From Prosopocoilus inquinatus (Eukaryota > Arthropoda > Insecta > Coleoptera > Lucanidae): DNA of 64,000 bases. The notes below the pieces were generated by a model that saw nothing but the letters and a program-made list of their open reading frames with translations, had not been told where the DNA came from and ran no database searches. The stretch lies in NCBI GenBank assembly GCA_036172665.1, contig CM069870.1, positions 21,240,001-21,304,000 on the forward strand, written 5' to 3'. Positions 1-10,239 of this stretch are shown piece after piece. A program made the translations under genes and the position numbers. The stretch's first letter is position 1, and each line of letters starts with the position of its first letter.

Positions 1-54
1 TTCTTGCTATCATGCTGTTGCTTCACGCTTCCTTGCTTCTTGCTTTTTGTATAA

Positions 55-394
55 TCAAATCAAATCAAATACTTTTAGTTTCTCTCCGTTAATAATCTTA
101 CTGCCATCCAAGCAAGCAATAGCATCAATTTTAATATTTTCGTTAGTTGTAAACTCAATTCTTATTTCTACTGTACTTTTGTGCATTTCATCGCATTGAA
201 AAGTGCAATCAATTCCTATTGATGGACGATGGACTAATCCTTTTGGATTGAACTGCTTCCACGATGGTAATAATTTTCTTGATATTTAAAAACACGTCGC
301 ATTTGTTGTTCTCAATGTCGATGTCTAAATTATCCTACGGATATCCTTCACCGTTTAGAAATGTTTTTAATTTAACGTCGTCGGACAGACTCAT
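55..394 (-). pseudogene. Double-jelly-roll (DJR) protein remnant, C-terminal part
   Basis: Reading the minus strand from 394, a start-like MSLSDDVK leads into FLNGEGYP, an in-frame stop, then DNLDIDIENNKCDVFLN. After one frameshift a frame stays open from 285 to the stop at 55-57 and contains SIGIDC, VEIRIEF and NIKIDAIACLDGSKI. The pattern (YPYDNLxxD, then a basic stretch, then IDC...VDIRIEF) is that of the DJR-like proteins of Polinton/Maverick-type and virus-like elements in arthropods; this rests on recognition, not a search. One stop and one frameshift show it is dead. The sequence then runs into an AAATC run at 53-70. The N-terminal segment lies nearby in the opposite orientation (475-620), so the locus is rearranged. 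The broad family is moderately sure, the element type uncertain. Confidence 0.55.
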
Positions 395-474
395 GTTGGC
401 GACAGACTTTTCTTGGCATCCATGACACCCTTTCGCTTAGATTGGACCTCCAAGAGCAATTGGCTTTAACGAGA

Positions 475-620
475 ATGACAGACAGAGATGTTGAAACACC
501 AATTCCTTTCAAAAGTTGGGAGCCGGGGGTTTAACGACAAATCACTCGTGGACAGTAAAAACAGCTCCATAGATAGAAGCGCCAAAATATACATACAGCG
601 ACCCTTTACAGTATGGAATA
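475..620 (+). pseudogene. DJR protein remnant, N-terminal segment, copy 1
   Basis: The plus frame from 516 reads LGAGGLTTNHSWTVKTAP, a stop, then IEAPKYTYSDPL. WTVKT followed by a glutamine/acid and PKY matches the conserved segment that precedes the YPYDNL region in arthropod DJR-like proteins. Two further copies (1684-1830 minus, 4073-4167 plus) share both the frame and the upstream bases, so this is a dispersed repeat. It points away from its own C-terminal part at 55-394. Confidence 0.5.
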
Positions 621-1265
621 AAATTCGTAATTTCTTTATTTTTGACATTTCGAAAAATCGTTCGGACAGGTGAATGTCGTTTTTAAAAAGCATACATTTT
701 CAAGTGAGAAATTTTGACAGTCATTTGTTTTCGAGTATTGACGTCATCGATTTTCTTTATAGTAACCCCCAATTTTCATCTTGATTGTGATAGGCCTCTG
801 ACTTCTCTATTCTGACCACATCAAAAATGTATGCCTTATGGGAAAAATTTTGAGAAAAAATTATTGAAAACGAAATTAAATAATATTTCAATTCATTGTT
901 TTTCGGTTATATTGCGAACCATGATTACTCGACTTTAACAGACTTCATTTAAATGACAACAATCATAAGTTGTGTTTTTTTAATTGTAGGTATCATTTTG
1001 GTTTTGTCGAAAATATCACGCCTTAAATTTATAGACTGTAGATGATTCCTTCATTTTTAATAATTTTTTTCTCAAAATTTTTACCATAAAGCATCATAAA
1101 TTTTTGATGTAAATTGTCGATGACGTCGTAACTAGAAAACAAATGACTGTCAAAAATTGATTTTCATTTGATAATGTACGCTTTTTAAAAGCAAAATTTA
1201 GCTGTACCAGCGTTTTTTCGAAATATCACAAAAATAAAAAACTTACAAATTTTATTCCGTACCTT
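604..1265. repeat. Diverged inverted repeat (arms about 604-855 and 1060-1265)
   Basis: The arms share, in opposite orientation, the ATAAAATT..AATTTC segment, a TTTTCAAGTGAGAA-like stretch, GACAGTCATTTGTTTTC and the GACGTCATCGA block. The roughly 200-bp spacer is AT-rich and featureless. The left arm recurs in direct orientation at 4180-4330, so this flank belongs to the same repeat family as the DJR fragments. It may be the terminal region of the parent element. Confidence 0.6.
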
Positions 1266-1550
1266 GGCGCCTCCCTCAACCCCCCGGCTACGTTGACTTA
1301 CACCGGGTGTTTGGAAATTACTAGTACAAAAAAAAATTGGTAAAAATTTGACCAAAAATGTTGTTGCGCTATATGAATTAAGGTAACAAGCTGTCACAAC
1401 AGTCACAACTCGGTACAAAAATATTAAAACAGTAAAGAAAGTGGGTTTCTTGAATTTCTTAGGACTGCCAGATTCCACAGTGTTTCTTGTACTGGTAATT
1501 TCCTTTAACATCCTGCATGCATCGGTTTTCATTCTAACCGAAAGGGTGTC

Positions 1551-1683
1551 GTGGATGCCAACATGAGTCTATTCGATGACGCTAAATTAAAATTGTTAAC
1601 AGCATTTTTAAACGGTGAACGATATCCGTACGATAATTTAGATATTGACATTGAGCAGCCAACGCTGGCAGTCAAAAGTATTT
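1551..1683 (+). pseudogene. DJR protein remnant, central segment, copy 2
   Basis: The plus frame reads MDANMSLFDDAKLKLLTAFLN followed by GERYPYDNLDIDIEQ, the counterpart of the minus-strand segment at 300-394 but without its stop. The upstream bases (CGAAAGGGTGTC.TGGATGCC) are also shared by both copies. After about 1680 the open frame continues to 1832 only as the antisense of the WTVKT segment (1684-1830), so the 93-codon frame is an artificial join of two converging fragments. Confidence 0.5.
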
Positions 1684-1830
1684 CATACTTTAGAGGCTCA
1701 CTGTATGTGCATATTGGCATCTCCAACTGTGGAGCTGTTTTTACTGTCCACAAACGATTTATCGTCAAACTCCCGGCTCCCAACTTCGAAAAGGAATTTG
1801 AGTTTCAACATCTCTGTCTGTCATCCTCGT
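1684..1830 (-). pseudogene. DJR protein remnant, N-terminal segment, copy 2
   Basis: The minus frame from 1783 reads MGAGSLTINRLWTVKTAPQL then EMPICTYSEPL, without the stop seen in copy 1. Upstream bases up to 1830 match 475-515 in reverse. It converges on the 1551-1683 segment of the same ancestral protein, a rearrangement that cannot make a continuous product. Confidence 0.5.
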
Positions 1831-2199
1831 AGGTCCTCTGCGACGCCATATTATCAATTGTTAATTTAATTTGTTTTCCGTCTTATTGTATTCGACAATA
1901 CTAATTCCTACCTGATACTCAAGACAATCTTTTTATAATCTTTCCCCAAAATCTAACAACGTCTTTAAGGGTACGCTTGCTGTAACATTCCATCCTACAT
2001 TTTACAATGTTACTGTATCGTTGCGAATAAAAGAAAAACACCCTTTCATTGTTGTTATTTCTCACCGAATCGACCTGTATTCCGTTCAGAAGGTATCTAA
2101 TCACGCTATATATATAAGCTACTGGATTATTTATCAATTGTGCCTTCGCACTGTGCTTGGTCTATCAAAATGCCAAACGCAGGCTTCCTCTCTGTACAA

Positions 2200-4070
2200 A
2201 TAGCTTTCACAACGGAAGATGTAATTGTCAATGTCAGGTACGGTAGTGCGAACTTTTCTAAATACTAGTTACTGAACTATCATGGCCGACTCTAAATATG
2301 GGAGTTCTTGAACGCTCTGAACCAATTTAAAATGGGTGCACTGTAATAATTCCGATTCCATTTTCATTAGCTTTTTTCTATATCTATATTCTTGATTTGT
2401 GTAAAAATGCAAACACAGAGTAATAAACCCTTATATCACATTGTATACATTGTATAATCTGAAACATATTAAAGTTCTTAAATGGTTCAGTTTGGTAAGT
2501 ATTTGAAAAATGATTTTCTTATATTAAAGAGCTTCCGATTTTTATACATAGGATTGGGTGCTGAAACACGACGAGCGAGAAAATTTCGAAAGGAATTGCC
2601 GCCCCTGGCAACGCTACAGATCGGATCCCATGTCCACTGACGTGTTTTCCGTGTTCGAAGGGGGTGATTGCGACGTGTCTTCTTCGCCCTGAAAGATTGC
2701 TAATAGCCGATTTCCCGTGAGATCCTCGGCACCTTCCTCCTCCTCGAAACTATTTATTCGCCGTCGTCGTCATCTGCGCCGATTCAACAACCTCCCGGCG
2801 AAAATAATAACAAGGAGCAGCATAAATCCCTTACCTGAAACAACCCTAAACACCTTCCTAACGAGCCACCTACATGTCTTTACTTTTACGACAGTTTCAA
2901 ACACACATTACACCAGGATACAACTAGCCGAGTCCAATCCGATACTTTTACATTAGCTGAGGATGCACCGAAGGATGGTTACATCTTTCAAAATGTATTT
3001 TCGTCCCTGTCGGATGGAGAAGGATGAAAGAGTGAAGACGTGAAGGGTTGGAATTAAACAGAGCGAGATTCGTTCGAATTTATTGCTTACGTCGATGGGC
3101 CGACCAACTTTCACAATTAGATACATATGTAAATAAACTATAAGCATAAGTTACTTGTATAACGCAAGCACAAAATAAAATTAAAGTGATGGCAAAAAAA
3201 CTTGTAGTGGTGACGACGACACAGAGAAACTTCATACCATACTTCCTAACAATCAATATTCAGGTATAAAATATGCATGTGGCAGGTCATAGAAAGGAAC
3301 AAATGACGAGTCAAAGTTTTGACGCGTCCGATGTCACCGCAGGAGAAGACGATGAGCGATCCCCGGGACCGACGCGCCCGATTATTACGACCCATTACCT
3401 CCACTTTTCTATAATACTTCCAGTAACTCTCGTTTATTCTGCCTTCATACTTCACATCTGGCGACGCCTGTCATATTTGTTCCGTGCCAGAGCGGCAGGA
3501 TTCGCTTAAAAAAAATAAGCAAATCCTCGTGTGCACTTTAGCACAGGGTAATAAGCAATTATATTGTTACGGAATCGGGGTTCAAAGAGTATGCGCATAT
3601 TTTTAAATTAAAACTGATATACTTCATAAACTATTAGTTATTTAAACGGAATATAAAGCACTTAAGGACTAATTTATTTATGACGTATGCCGAGCGTAAT
3701 CGTACGTTTACTAACTACCGATGTCTGTTTTCCTTTGTTCGGCCGCTTGCTTTTATAACCCGGGCTGGTAACCGAGAAATTTTGTAGAAGACGCCAGGAC
3801 GTCTCTCTATTCTTAGAGTACGGATTTGTTATTTCGAACGTTCTATCTGGGCGCGCCAGGCTCTGACGCATGTAGACTTTCCGCGGCCATGCGCTAATTC
3901 GTCACAGTATTATTTACTGTATCAAAATGCCATCAACTGAACTCTCCGAATACAAAACTGATTTAAATCACACGCCTTCTTATCCCGAGGGCCCGCGTAC
4001 AGATTAAATGCTTTCCAGTACGGTTCAGCGTCACCTAAAGTGAGCATCGATACTTCTCGAATCATCGGGT
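2200..4070. other. No gene recognised
   Basis: Short frames here (for example 2717-2956 and 3273-3509) have no recognisable domain and unbiased composition. The part around 2560-2830 is less AT-rich than its surroundings and could be a conserved non-coding element, which cannot be judged from one sequence. Confidence 0.4.
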
Positions 4071-4072
4071 AG

Positions 4073-4330
4073 CAATTCCTTTCAGAAGTTGGGAGCCGGG
4101 GGTTTAACGACAAATCACTCGTGGACAGTAAAAACAGCTCCACGGATAGAAACACCAAAATATACATACAGTGACCCTCGTAATTTCTTTATTTCTGACA
4201 TTTCGAAAAATCGTTCGGACAGGTGAATGTTGTTTTTAAAAACCATACATTTTCAAGTGAGAATCAATTTTTGTCAGTCATTTGTTTTCGAGTAATGACG
4301 TCATCGATTTTCTTTGTAGTAACCCCTAAT
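4073..4330 (+). pseudogene. DJR N-terminal segment copy 3 plus shared flank
   Basis: 4073-4167 encodes LGAGGLTTNHSWTVKTAPRI then ETPKYTYSDP without a stop, and is the best-preserved copy of this segment. From 4168 the sequence follows the copy 1 flank (620-775), minus a short piece, through the GACGTCATCGATTTTCTTT block. It is truncated on both sides; the neighbouring C-terminal segments are absent. Confidence 0.5.
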
Positions 4331-4598
4331 TTGTTTTTTCATCGGGTAGCATTTTCGAGAAGTTTCCTGACTGTTCGTCAATTTTTAGAATTTATTGCCG
4401 TTACGCAACTTAAATTCTAATTTTTACATGTTTAAACAATTTTCTATTTCTTCCTGAACAGGAAGAAAAAACAATTTTTCTTCAATTCTTCCGTGAGTTT
4501 ATAAACAAAATTATTTAATTACATTTAAAAATTAAAAAATAATAATAATGATTTTAACAACATGATTGTCAGAAAATAAGTAAACTAAAAAAGACCTT

Positions 4599-4645
4599 GG
4601 TGTAGGCAAATTATGATCTTAGCAGTTCGTACGGTTGCCTACACC
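4599..4645. ncRNA. Hairpin box 1 of the array (candidate structured element)
   Basis: GGTGTAGGCAA (4599-4609) pairs perfectly with TTGCCTACACC (4635-4645), giving an 11-bp stem and 25-nt loop. The second position of the GTGTAGG arm is G here, making a G-C pair; copies 2 and 3 have A opposite C. Conserved bases (CAGGCGGTACGA) continue past the stem. RNA function is not shown. Confidence 0.4.
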
Positions 4646-4926
4646 ACAGGCGGTACGAATATTGTTCTGCCCACAAACGTAAACTTTCAGAATTGACTGA
4701 GATTTGCTGTAGTCTCTAAACGTCTCTAATTTTTTAAACATTTTTTTAATTCTTCGGGTGATTTGAGAAAATAATAATAGACATACCAAAATTACTAAAT
4801 TTAATTTAATTTTCACGTGTATTAAATTATAACAACAAATTATCTACATAAAAAAAAATTATTGAAATTTCAGTTTGACTAAAAATAAATTTATTAACTT
4901 GTTCAATAAAGGACTTATAGGAATTA

Positions 4927-4971
4927 GTATAGGCAAACCGTTGACGCGGCCGTAAGTGTGGTTGCCTACAT
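4927..4971. ncRNA. Hairpin box 2
   Basis: GTATAGGCAAACC (4927-4939) faces GGTTGCCTACAT (4960-4971). The stem is interrupted by one bulge and by mismatches near its base. It is followed by the conserved GAAGGCGGTA. Confidence 0.35.
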
Positions 4972-5164
4972 TGAAGGCGGTAAAAATAAATTTCTTTTTT
5001 GACAAACAATTTCCCAATTCTTCATATCAGTCGACTTTAGACACACAAAAAATTATTTTAATTTCCACGTGCACTAATAGACAAAAAAGTACAAAGCAAT
5101 TAATTTCAACAACAGTGGCAGTTCATCTAACAGTAAATATATATTTTTTTAATTAAATTACTTT

Positions 5165-5212
5165 GTATAGGCAAACCAATTAAGTCGCAGTTTGTGTGTG
5201 GTTGCCTACACT
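5165..5212. ncRNA. Hairpin box 3
   Basis: GTATAGGCAAACC (5165-5177) faces GGTTGCCTACAC (5200-5212), followed by TAAAGACGGTACGA. The box is closest to box 2. Confidence 0.35.
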
Positions 5213-5488
5213 AAAGACGGTACGATTATTTTTTATCAAGGAATTTTCGTAATTGACCCAGATTCATCGAACAATAATTTTCTAATTCTGTGTGATTGCA
5301 GTAGAAAAATAAAATAACAGACGTACAAAAATTACTAATTTAATTATTTTTTTTAATTTTCACGTGTACTAACAGCGAAGATAACAGAAATACCTTTAAA
5401 AAATACAAACAATTAATATTAATGACATGCCACTTTTCTTAAAAAAATATGTAAGTTAGATTTTTCAAAGAAAAACCTTACTATAGGC

Positions 5489-5641
5489 CAGAGGTGGACA
5501 CTAGAGGGGGAAACGTACTCCCACCATGCAACTGCGATGATTATATTTATTTGCCTGGAGCGTCTCTATGAATGAATTGTCGTTTCCCCGAAATAAACAA
5601 GAGTAGAGCTAACTCTTTCGAAGCGCCCAAGAACATCCCTG
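5489..5641 (+). mobile_element. hAT-type MITE inserted in hairpin unit 4
   Basis: The insert begins CAGAGGTGGACAC and ends CATCCCTG, as hAT ends do (CAGRG...CYCTG). Flanks are CTATAGGC on the left and CATATAGGC on the right: a near-perfect 7-8-bp duplication of the TATAGGC start of a hairpin box. Removing it restores the usual unit spacing. No coding capacity. Confidence 0.65.
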
Positions 5642-5642
5642 C

Positions 5643-5686
5643 ATATAGGCAAATCGCTGAGCGCCCAGTTCATGCGGTTGCCTAGA
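5643..5686. ncRNA. Hairpin box 4
   Basis: ATATAGGCAAATCGC faces GCGGTTGCCTAGA. The stem extends inward by a GC pair set not found in the other copies; followed by CTAAAGGCGGC. Confidence 0.35.
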
Positions 5687-5971
5687 CTAAAGGCGGCACT
5701 CTAACCTTCTTTCTCAAAGAACTTATGAACTGTCACAATAATTTATTGACTCACATTTTGCAACTCTCCTAATTTTTAAATTTTCCAATTCTTCCTGATT
5801 TCTTAAAAGGAGTAACAGACGCACAAAAATTACTGATTTATAATTTTCTTTTTTAATTTTCACGTGTATTGATAGAAGAATTTTTTGAATCTCGTTTAAA
5901 TATTATAAACAAATAAATTTTGTTGATATTAAATATATAATAAATTAACACTTAATAAAGAGGAAGCTTTG

Positions 5972-6020
5972 GTATAGGCAGCCCAATAAACATAGTCGTG
6001 TGCACGGTTGCCTACATCAA
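5972..6020. ncRNA. Hairpin box 5
   Basis: GTATAGGCA faces TGCCTACAT, followed by CAAAGGTCC. This is the most degenerate copy, and no CACGTG box follows it. Confidence 0.3.
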
Positions 6021-6349
6021 AGGTCCTAAAATTTTCCTTGTTAAAAATGCTAAAAAAAATTCTGAACATTTTCTTCAATATTGAAAACAATTTTAGATTT
6101 TTTGCAATTTCTTGTATTTTTTTAATAGGTAGAAAAAATTCAGAAAGTAACAGAAATATTTGAAGATGAAAACAAATAATTCATAATATAATAAATAAAT
6201 AATAAATGACGATCGCGTTACATTCAAAAAACAAAAGTGGAAATATAGCATCTATTCGTCGTTTGAGTATCAGTCTGAAGTTGAAGAGCAAAGCTGCCAA
6301 CTGCCTTTGACAAAACTACCAACATAACTAACCGCCTACACAAAGAAAC

Positions 6350-8500
6350 TTTTTGAAAAATCTAACCTAAGCGGTACTATCTCTTTCTATTCAATAATTA
6401 TTATTTCTTATTTTTCTAGTTATTTATAACGACAAAATCGCAGCTTTTTTCTCTAGAAAAAGGTACGAACTTGGCAATACTATTTCTGATTGCTGCAAGG
6501 TACAAGATGTTTTAATATTTTTATTTCGTTTGTTTTAACAGTTAATTGCAGAAAATTAATGAATATGATACGCCCGACAATCGACGCCTACCCTGACAGA
6601 AATTAACCTTCAAAATTTAATTTCCAAACGTTAATCAAGCAGACACTAAAGACCGATTTACATCAAGAAATTTTTTCTGAATCGTGCGTCATCCAGGGGA
6701 TGAGAGTGATGTCCGAAATTTTTGTCCGCAATTGTACATATTCAAAAAGGTGAAAAATCTGTTAACTTTGGATCAGACATTGAAAATATCAATAAGTAAG
6801 GTCTACGCACATATCTTAAATGTCTGTCAGCGTCAATTATTTCTGGTTGTGGAATAGACGAAAGAGAAGTAAAGAAAGAAGATCGATAATCAACAACGAG
6901 CTATTGCGCCCGTCGCATCGACTTATCGAGGAATAAAAACGATCGGCCGAACGAGCTTTACGAATTTAATTTTAGCAACTCATTAAGTAAAGGGGAAGGG
7001 ATGTAAGAAACTGGAATTATGAACAATAGTTTTCATGGATGTAAGAAACCGGAATTGTGCACAAATGTTTTAATATTTTATTGAAAGCGCATTCAAAGAC
7101 TTAATTAATGGGTTCTATTATAATTTATATTAAGTATAAGTATAGATCAGCTAACAGAGGATGTATTACAACTTAAAATCTGAGTTTTATTAAGAAAAAC
7201 GGAAATTCAAAATTCAATTCAGTAATATTATATCCATTTAATATACGAGTAGTACAAAACAAATTCAACCGACAACTTTATCAGTTTACTGTACCCCTGC
7301 CAACATACTCGCTCATCCCCTAATATAATTACAGACGTCGGGGGTTTCATCCACCTGTCTTGTTCTTGGCACTCGATTCGTGTTTTTGATGTTTAAATAA
7401 TCCGTTTCGAATCCTCATCAAACTCGGCGCGCGGAGCCGTCGTCAGAGGAAATACAGTGACCATAAAATATCCAAAGCATTCGCCGAATGCGGCATTATT
7501 ATGTAGTTATTATAACTATAAATCTCGACTTCCAGAGCTAAAAAAGAATAATACGCTTCGCGAAACATTTGACCTTCCCCTGCACGTTATCCTTCCCATC
7601 TTAGGCCCGGATTTATCCGGTTTCTCCCACAGTTGCTCGTAAATTCCGGCTTTTCCTAGTAGTTCCACAGATTTTTCACTGTATTTGCGAGTTAGTAAAT
7701 CAATTCTACACAACAGTCTCACAATATGATTACAAATTGCTTTTTTAGCAAAAAAAAAACGTTAATTATTTAAAGATTTTATGTAGTTAATTAAACTGAC
7801 GCGGTCGAGTTTTGCAAACGACTGGATGTACACCTACACGACCCTAAAATCACCATAAATTCAACTGCCACATTTATTAGCCAATTTGGACATTGGGGAG
7901 AGAGAAACACGCGGCCAAGCTTGAAGAGCTCCAGACGTACATTCCAAAAAAATATATATATAAATATTTTGGTTTAAATTAAATTAAATAAATCTAACAG
8001 TCTTGTAACTGCATGAAACTCATTGATACTAGTGCATGGGTTTGTTAAGTGTGTCCTGCGGTAAAGTTGGTAGTGACTTACTCCACAGTACGTCGCTACT
8101 GATCCAGGCTAACGAAGAGCTTATGAGGAAGTCCCCGAGGTATCATAATCAGCAGGCGAGAGCCAGGTTTTCTAATGTATGCAAATGTCCTGCCGGCCCT
8201 TCTGCTTTACTTCGTTCATACTAGTTCCGGTTCCTTCGGGTGTAATACAACACTTTTTACAGGGGATACATGTAATTGAAATTAAATTAGGTAAATACAC
8301 ACTAACGCGTGCAACACCAAATAAAAATAAAATGAGTTGAGAATTTTATTTATTTCAAACAAAAAAAAAAAAAATGGGGAACCCCCGCATAATTTATACA
8401 AAGGATTCGGTAACAAGATTTTGCGTGGGGAAGGGAAATCAAGAGACGATTTTAAAGTAATACGTAATTAGTATTTGGCGAGTTAAATGCATTTCTGTCG
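6350..8500. other. No gene recognised
   Basis: AT-rich sequence with short unsupported frames. A phrase GGATGTAAGAAACYGGAATT-like occurs twice (about 7000 and 7035), and a long A run lies near 8363. Confidence 0.4.
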
Positions 8501-8507
8501 AGGCGAC

Positions 8508-8535
8508 GGGGCGGCGGGGGTGGCGGGGTGAGAGG
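8508..8535 (+). other. Potential G-quadruplex
   Basis: Four G runs (GGGG, GGGGG, GGGG, GGG) separated by 4-5 bases in an otherwise AT-rich area. This is a motif only; folding and function are untested. Confidence 0.45.
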
Positions 8536-8812
8536 GTGTTCTGTAATGAAATCTGGACGAAAACCATAAAGTGCGCCGGAATCTCGGACATATTTGCGAG
8601 GGCTCGGGGTTCGTTTCTCTTAATAATGTTAGCAAATTGCACCGACTAACCGTAAAGAACAGCAACCCTTCCACTTTTAACTTATTAATTAATTAACAAT
8701 CATGGCGAGTGAGAAGAAAACGCTCTGCGAAAATTAAAATTAAAACCCCGGACTAAATTACGGCGATGAATTCTTACTTGGCCCCAAACATTCTTTATAT
8801 TAATTCCCTCTT

Positions 8813-8832
8813 CTGCTGCTGCTGCTGCTGCT
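8813..8832 (+). repeat. CTG microsatellite
   Basis: About 6.5 uninterrupted CTG units, then a CCG-interrupted continuation. The neighbourhood is not coding. Confidence 0.85.
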
Positions 8833-9516
8833 ACCGCTGCTTCTCTACTAATGCACTTACTTCAATACATTTATTCATATAAATTTCATTATTTATTTAT
8901 AATTTCTTTTTGTATTTCCCTTCTATTCTAATTTTTTTTAAGTTTTCTCTCTTAGCAAGTGGTTTTGAATAAATTCTATACTTACTCCTACGTCAAATTT
9001 GTATTTTATTTAATTTAATGTCCCTTGACTGAATAAATCTGACATAATTTCATTCAACATAATATCTAAATTTCTTAAATTAGCTTGAAATGTAGGATAT
9101 ATTTTTGTAAAGCGCCATTCATTTCAGAAACTATTTTCAAACGAGAAAACTAACAAGTTTGACAAAGAGAAAAGATATTTGACACGAAGAGAAATTAAAA
9201 AAAAATTGATAAAGATAAAAGATAAAAGAATGGCAGGTGTGAAATCGGCTTAAACTGATACAGCGTCCACTGAGCGCCATCTCATCAATGTTCTAAGTGC
9301 CGTATGATCATTCACGATCATCTCATTGTTGGCTGGCGGAAAATCGATATCTACTGAAACTTGTACTGTTTCTAAGGACTGATCAAAAGGTTAAGATTGA
9401 AACGAAAATATTAATTCCACTCTCCCATTAAAAAAAATTAATTAAATTTAATTTCAATCATATTTTAACTTTAGACACATCTACGGTTGATCACGTGGTT
9501 TAAGTTGTATTATAAC

Positions 9517-9740
9517 TAGCGAAAGGAATTCGGCCCACTTAGTGTTGGACACTTTTTACACCGAATGTACTTTTTACTCCTTCCGCGTCTCCGATGCATT
9601 TATATTACTATTGAGAGGGAGGGGAAAGGTCAGTGCGAGCATCGCACTTTGCAGTAGTTACTCTTGGTGGGGAGTAATATAGTCCGAATATTGAATTTTT
9701 GTACTGCTCGCGGAGCAAGTGGGCCGATTTCTTATCCCTG
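9517..9740. repeat. Dispersed repeat, copy 1 (partner at 29150-29345)
   Basis: It shares with 29150-29345, in the same orientation, GAATTC.G..CACYTAGTGTTGGAC, CGCCGAATGTACT-like, CTCCGATGCA, GTGCRAGYRTC.GCA and a CGGARCAAGTGG.CCGATTTC end. Both copies are diverged and the ends are unclear. Unclassified. Confidence 0.55.
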
Positions 9741-10015
9741 ATTATAATATACGTTTCTGTATGGAAATGTTGATCTAAATCGATTGTGCTAGACCCATTC
9801 AATCTAGAACGATTCTGAAACATGAATGACATGGTTTCTTACCGTTTTATTATGTCATCATCTCTGAATTTCATCAAGAGAATCAGGTGCAAAAAGAAAG
9901 AATTAGATTCACTCTTGTCAACTGTAAAAAAAATTCAAATGGAATTCGCTACCGCCCACAATCGTTACGCCGCATTGCGTGATACAACAGTACCGTATTA
10001 AACTAATAACGCTTT

Positions 10016-10232
10016 CGATTGGGGTGCACTAAATGCACTCAGTTTAAGTCATGTTTAGAACATGACATTTACGCTTGTTGAGCATAATGTCAATCACATT
10101 CTGACTGACACTTAAACTTCATTTAAGTATCGTATTAGAATGTGTCTGACATTTTGTTGAACTTACAAAAAATGTCATGTTCTAAACACGACTTAAATTT
10201 AAGCTCTGCTTAAAACATTAGTGCAATCGGCC
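10016..10232. mobile_element. Palindromic MITE, about 215 bp
   Basis: The ends are inverted: the left reads CGATTGGGGTGCACTAA and the reverse of the right reads GGCCGATTGCACTAATG. The arms continue with TTTAAGTCRTGTTTAGAACA, and a second smaller palindrome (TGTCAG/CTGACA) fills the centre. The target duplication is unclear. The ends resemble those of PIF/Harbinger MITEs. Confidence 0.6.
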
Positions 10233-10239
10233 AAGAGAG

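Larger units (their letters stand above)
4380..6130. repeat. Diverged tandem array of about 300-bp units, each with a hairpin box
   Basis: Five units at spacings of about 330, 240, 330 (after removing a 153-bp insertion) and 330 bp. Each carries TATAGGCAA-like and GGTTGCCTA arms. The first four also have a downstream TTTYCACGTGYA box (CACGTG at 4814, 5066, 5361 and 5861), with the next hairpin 99-120 bp further on. Between the boxes the units are AT-rich and poorly alignable, sharing motifs such as ACAAAAATTACT and CTTCCTGATTT. A further degenerate unit without a hairpin may lie at 4380-4590. Hairpin and CACGTG are thus much better kept than the rest. I recognise no known repeat, RNA family or gene here. 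Confidence 0.7.

Noticed and set aside
1185..1532. 115-codon minus frame as a gene
   Set aside because: It runs through the inverted-repeat arm and unrelated flank; no family features.
4927..5212. RFX X-box sites
   Set aside because: GTTGCC and GGCAAAC half-sites occur, but they are 20 or more bases apart and in the wrong arrangement for an X-box.
4380..6130. CRISPR-like or microRNA cluster
   Set aside because: Units are too long and diverged for CRISPR, and the stems are too short and uneven for ordinary microRNA precursors.
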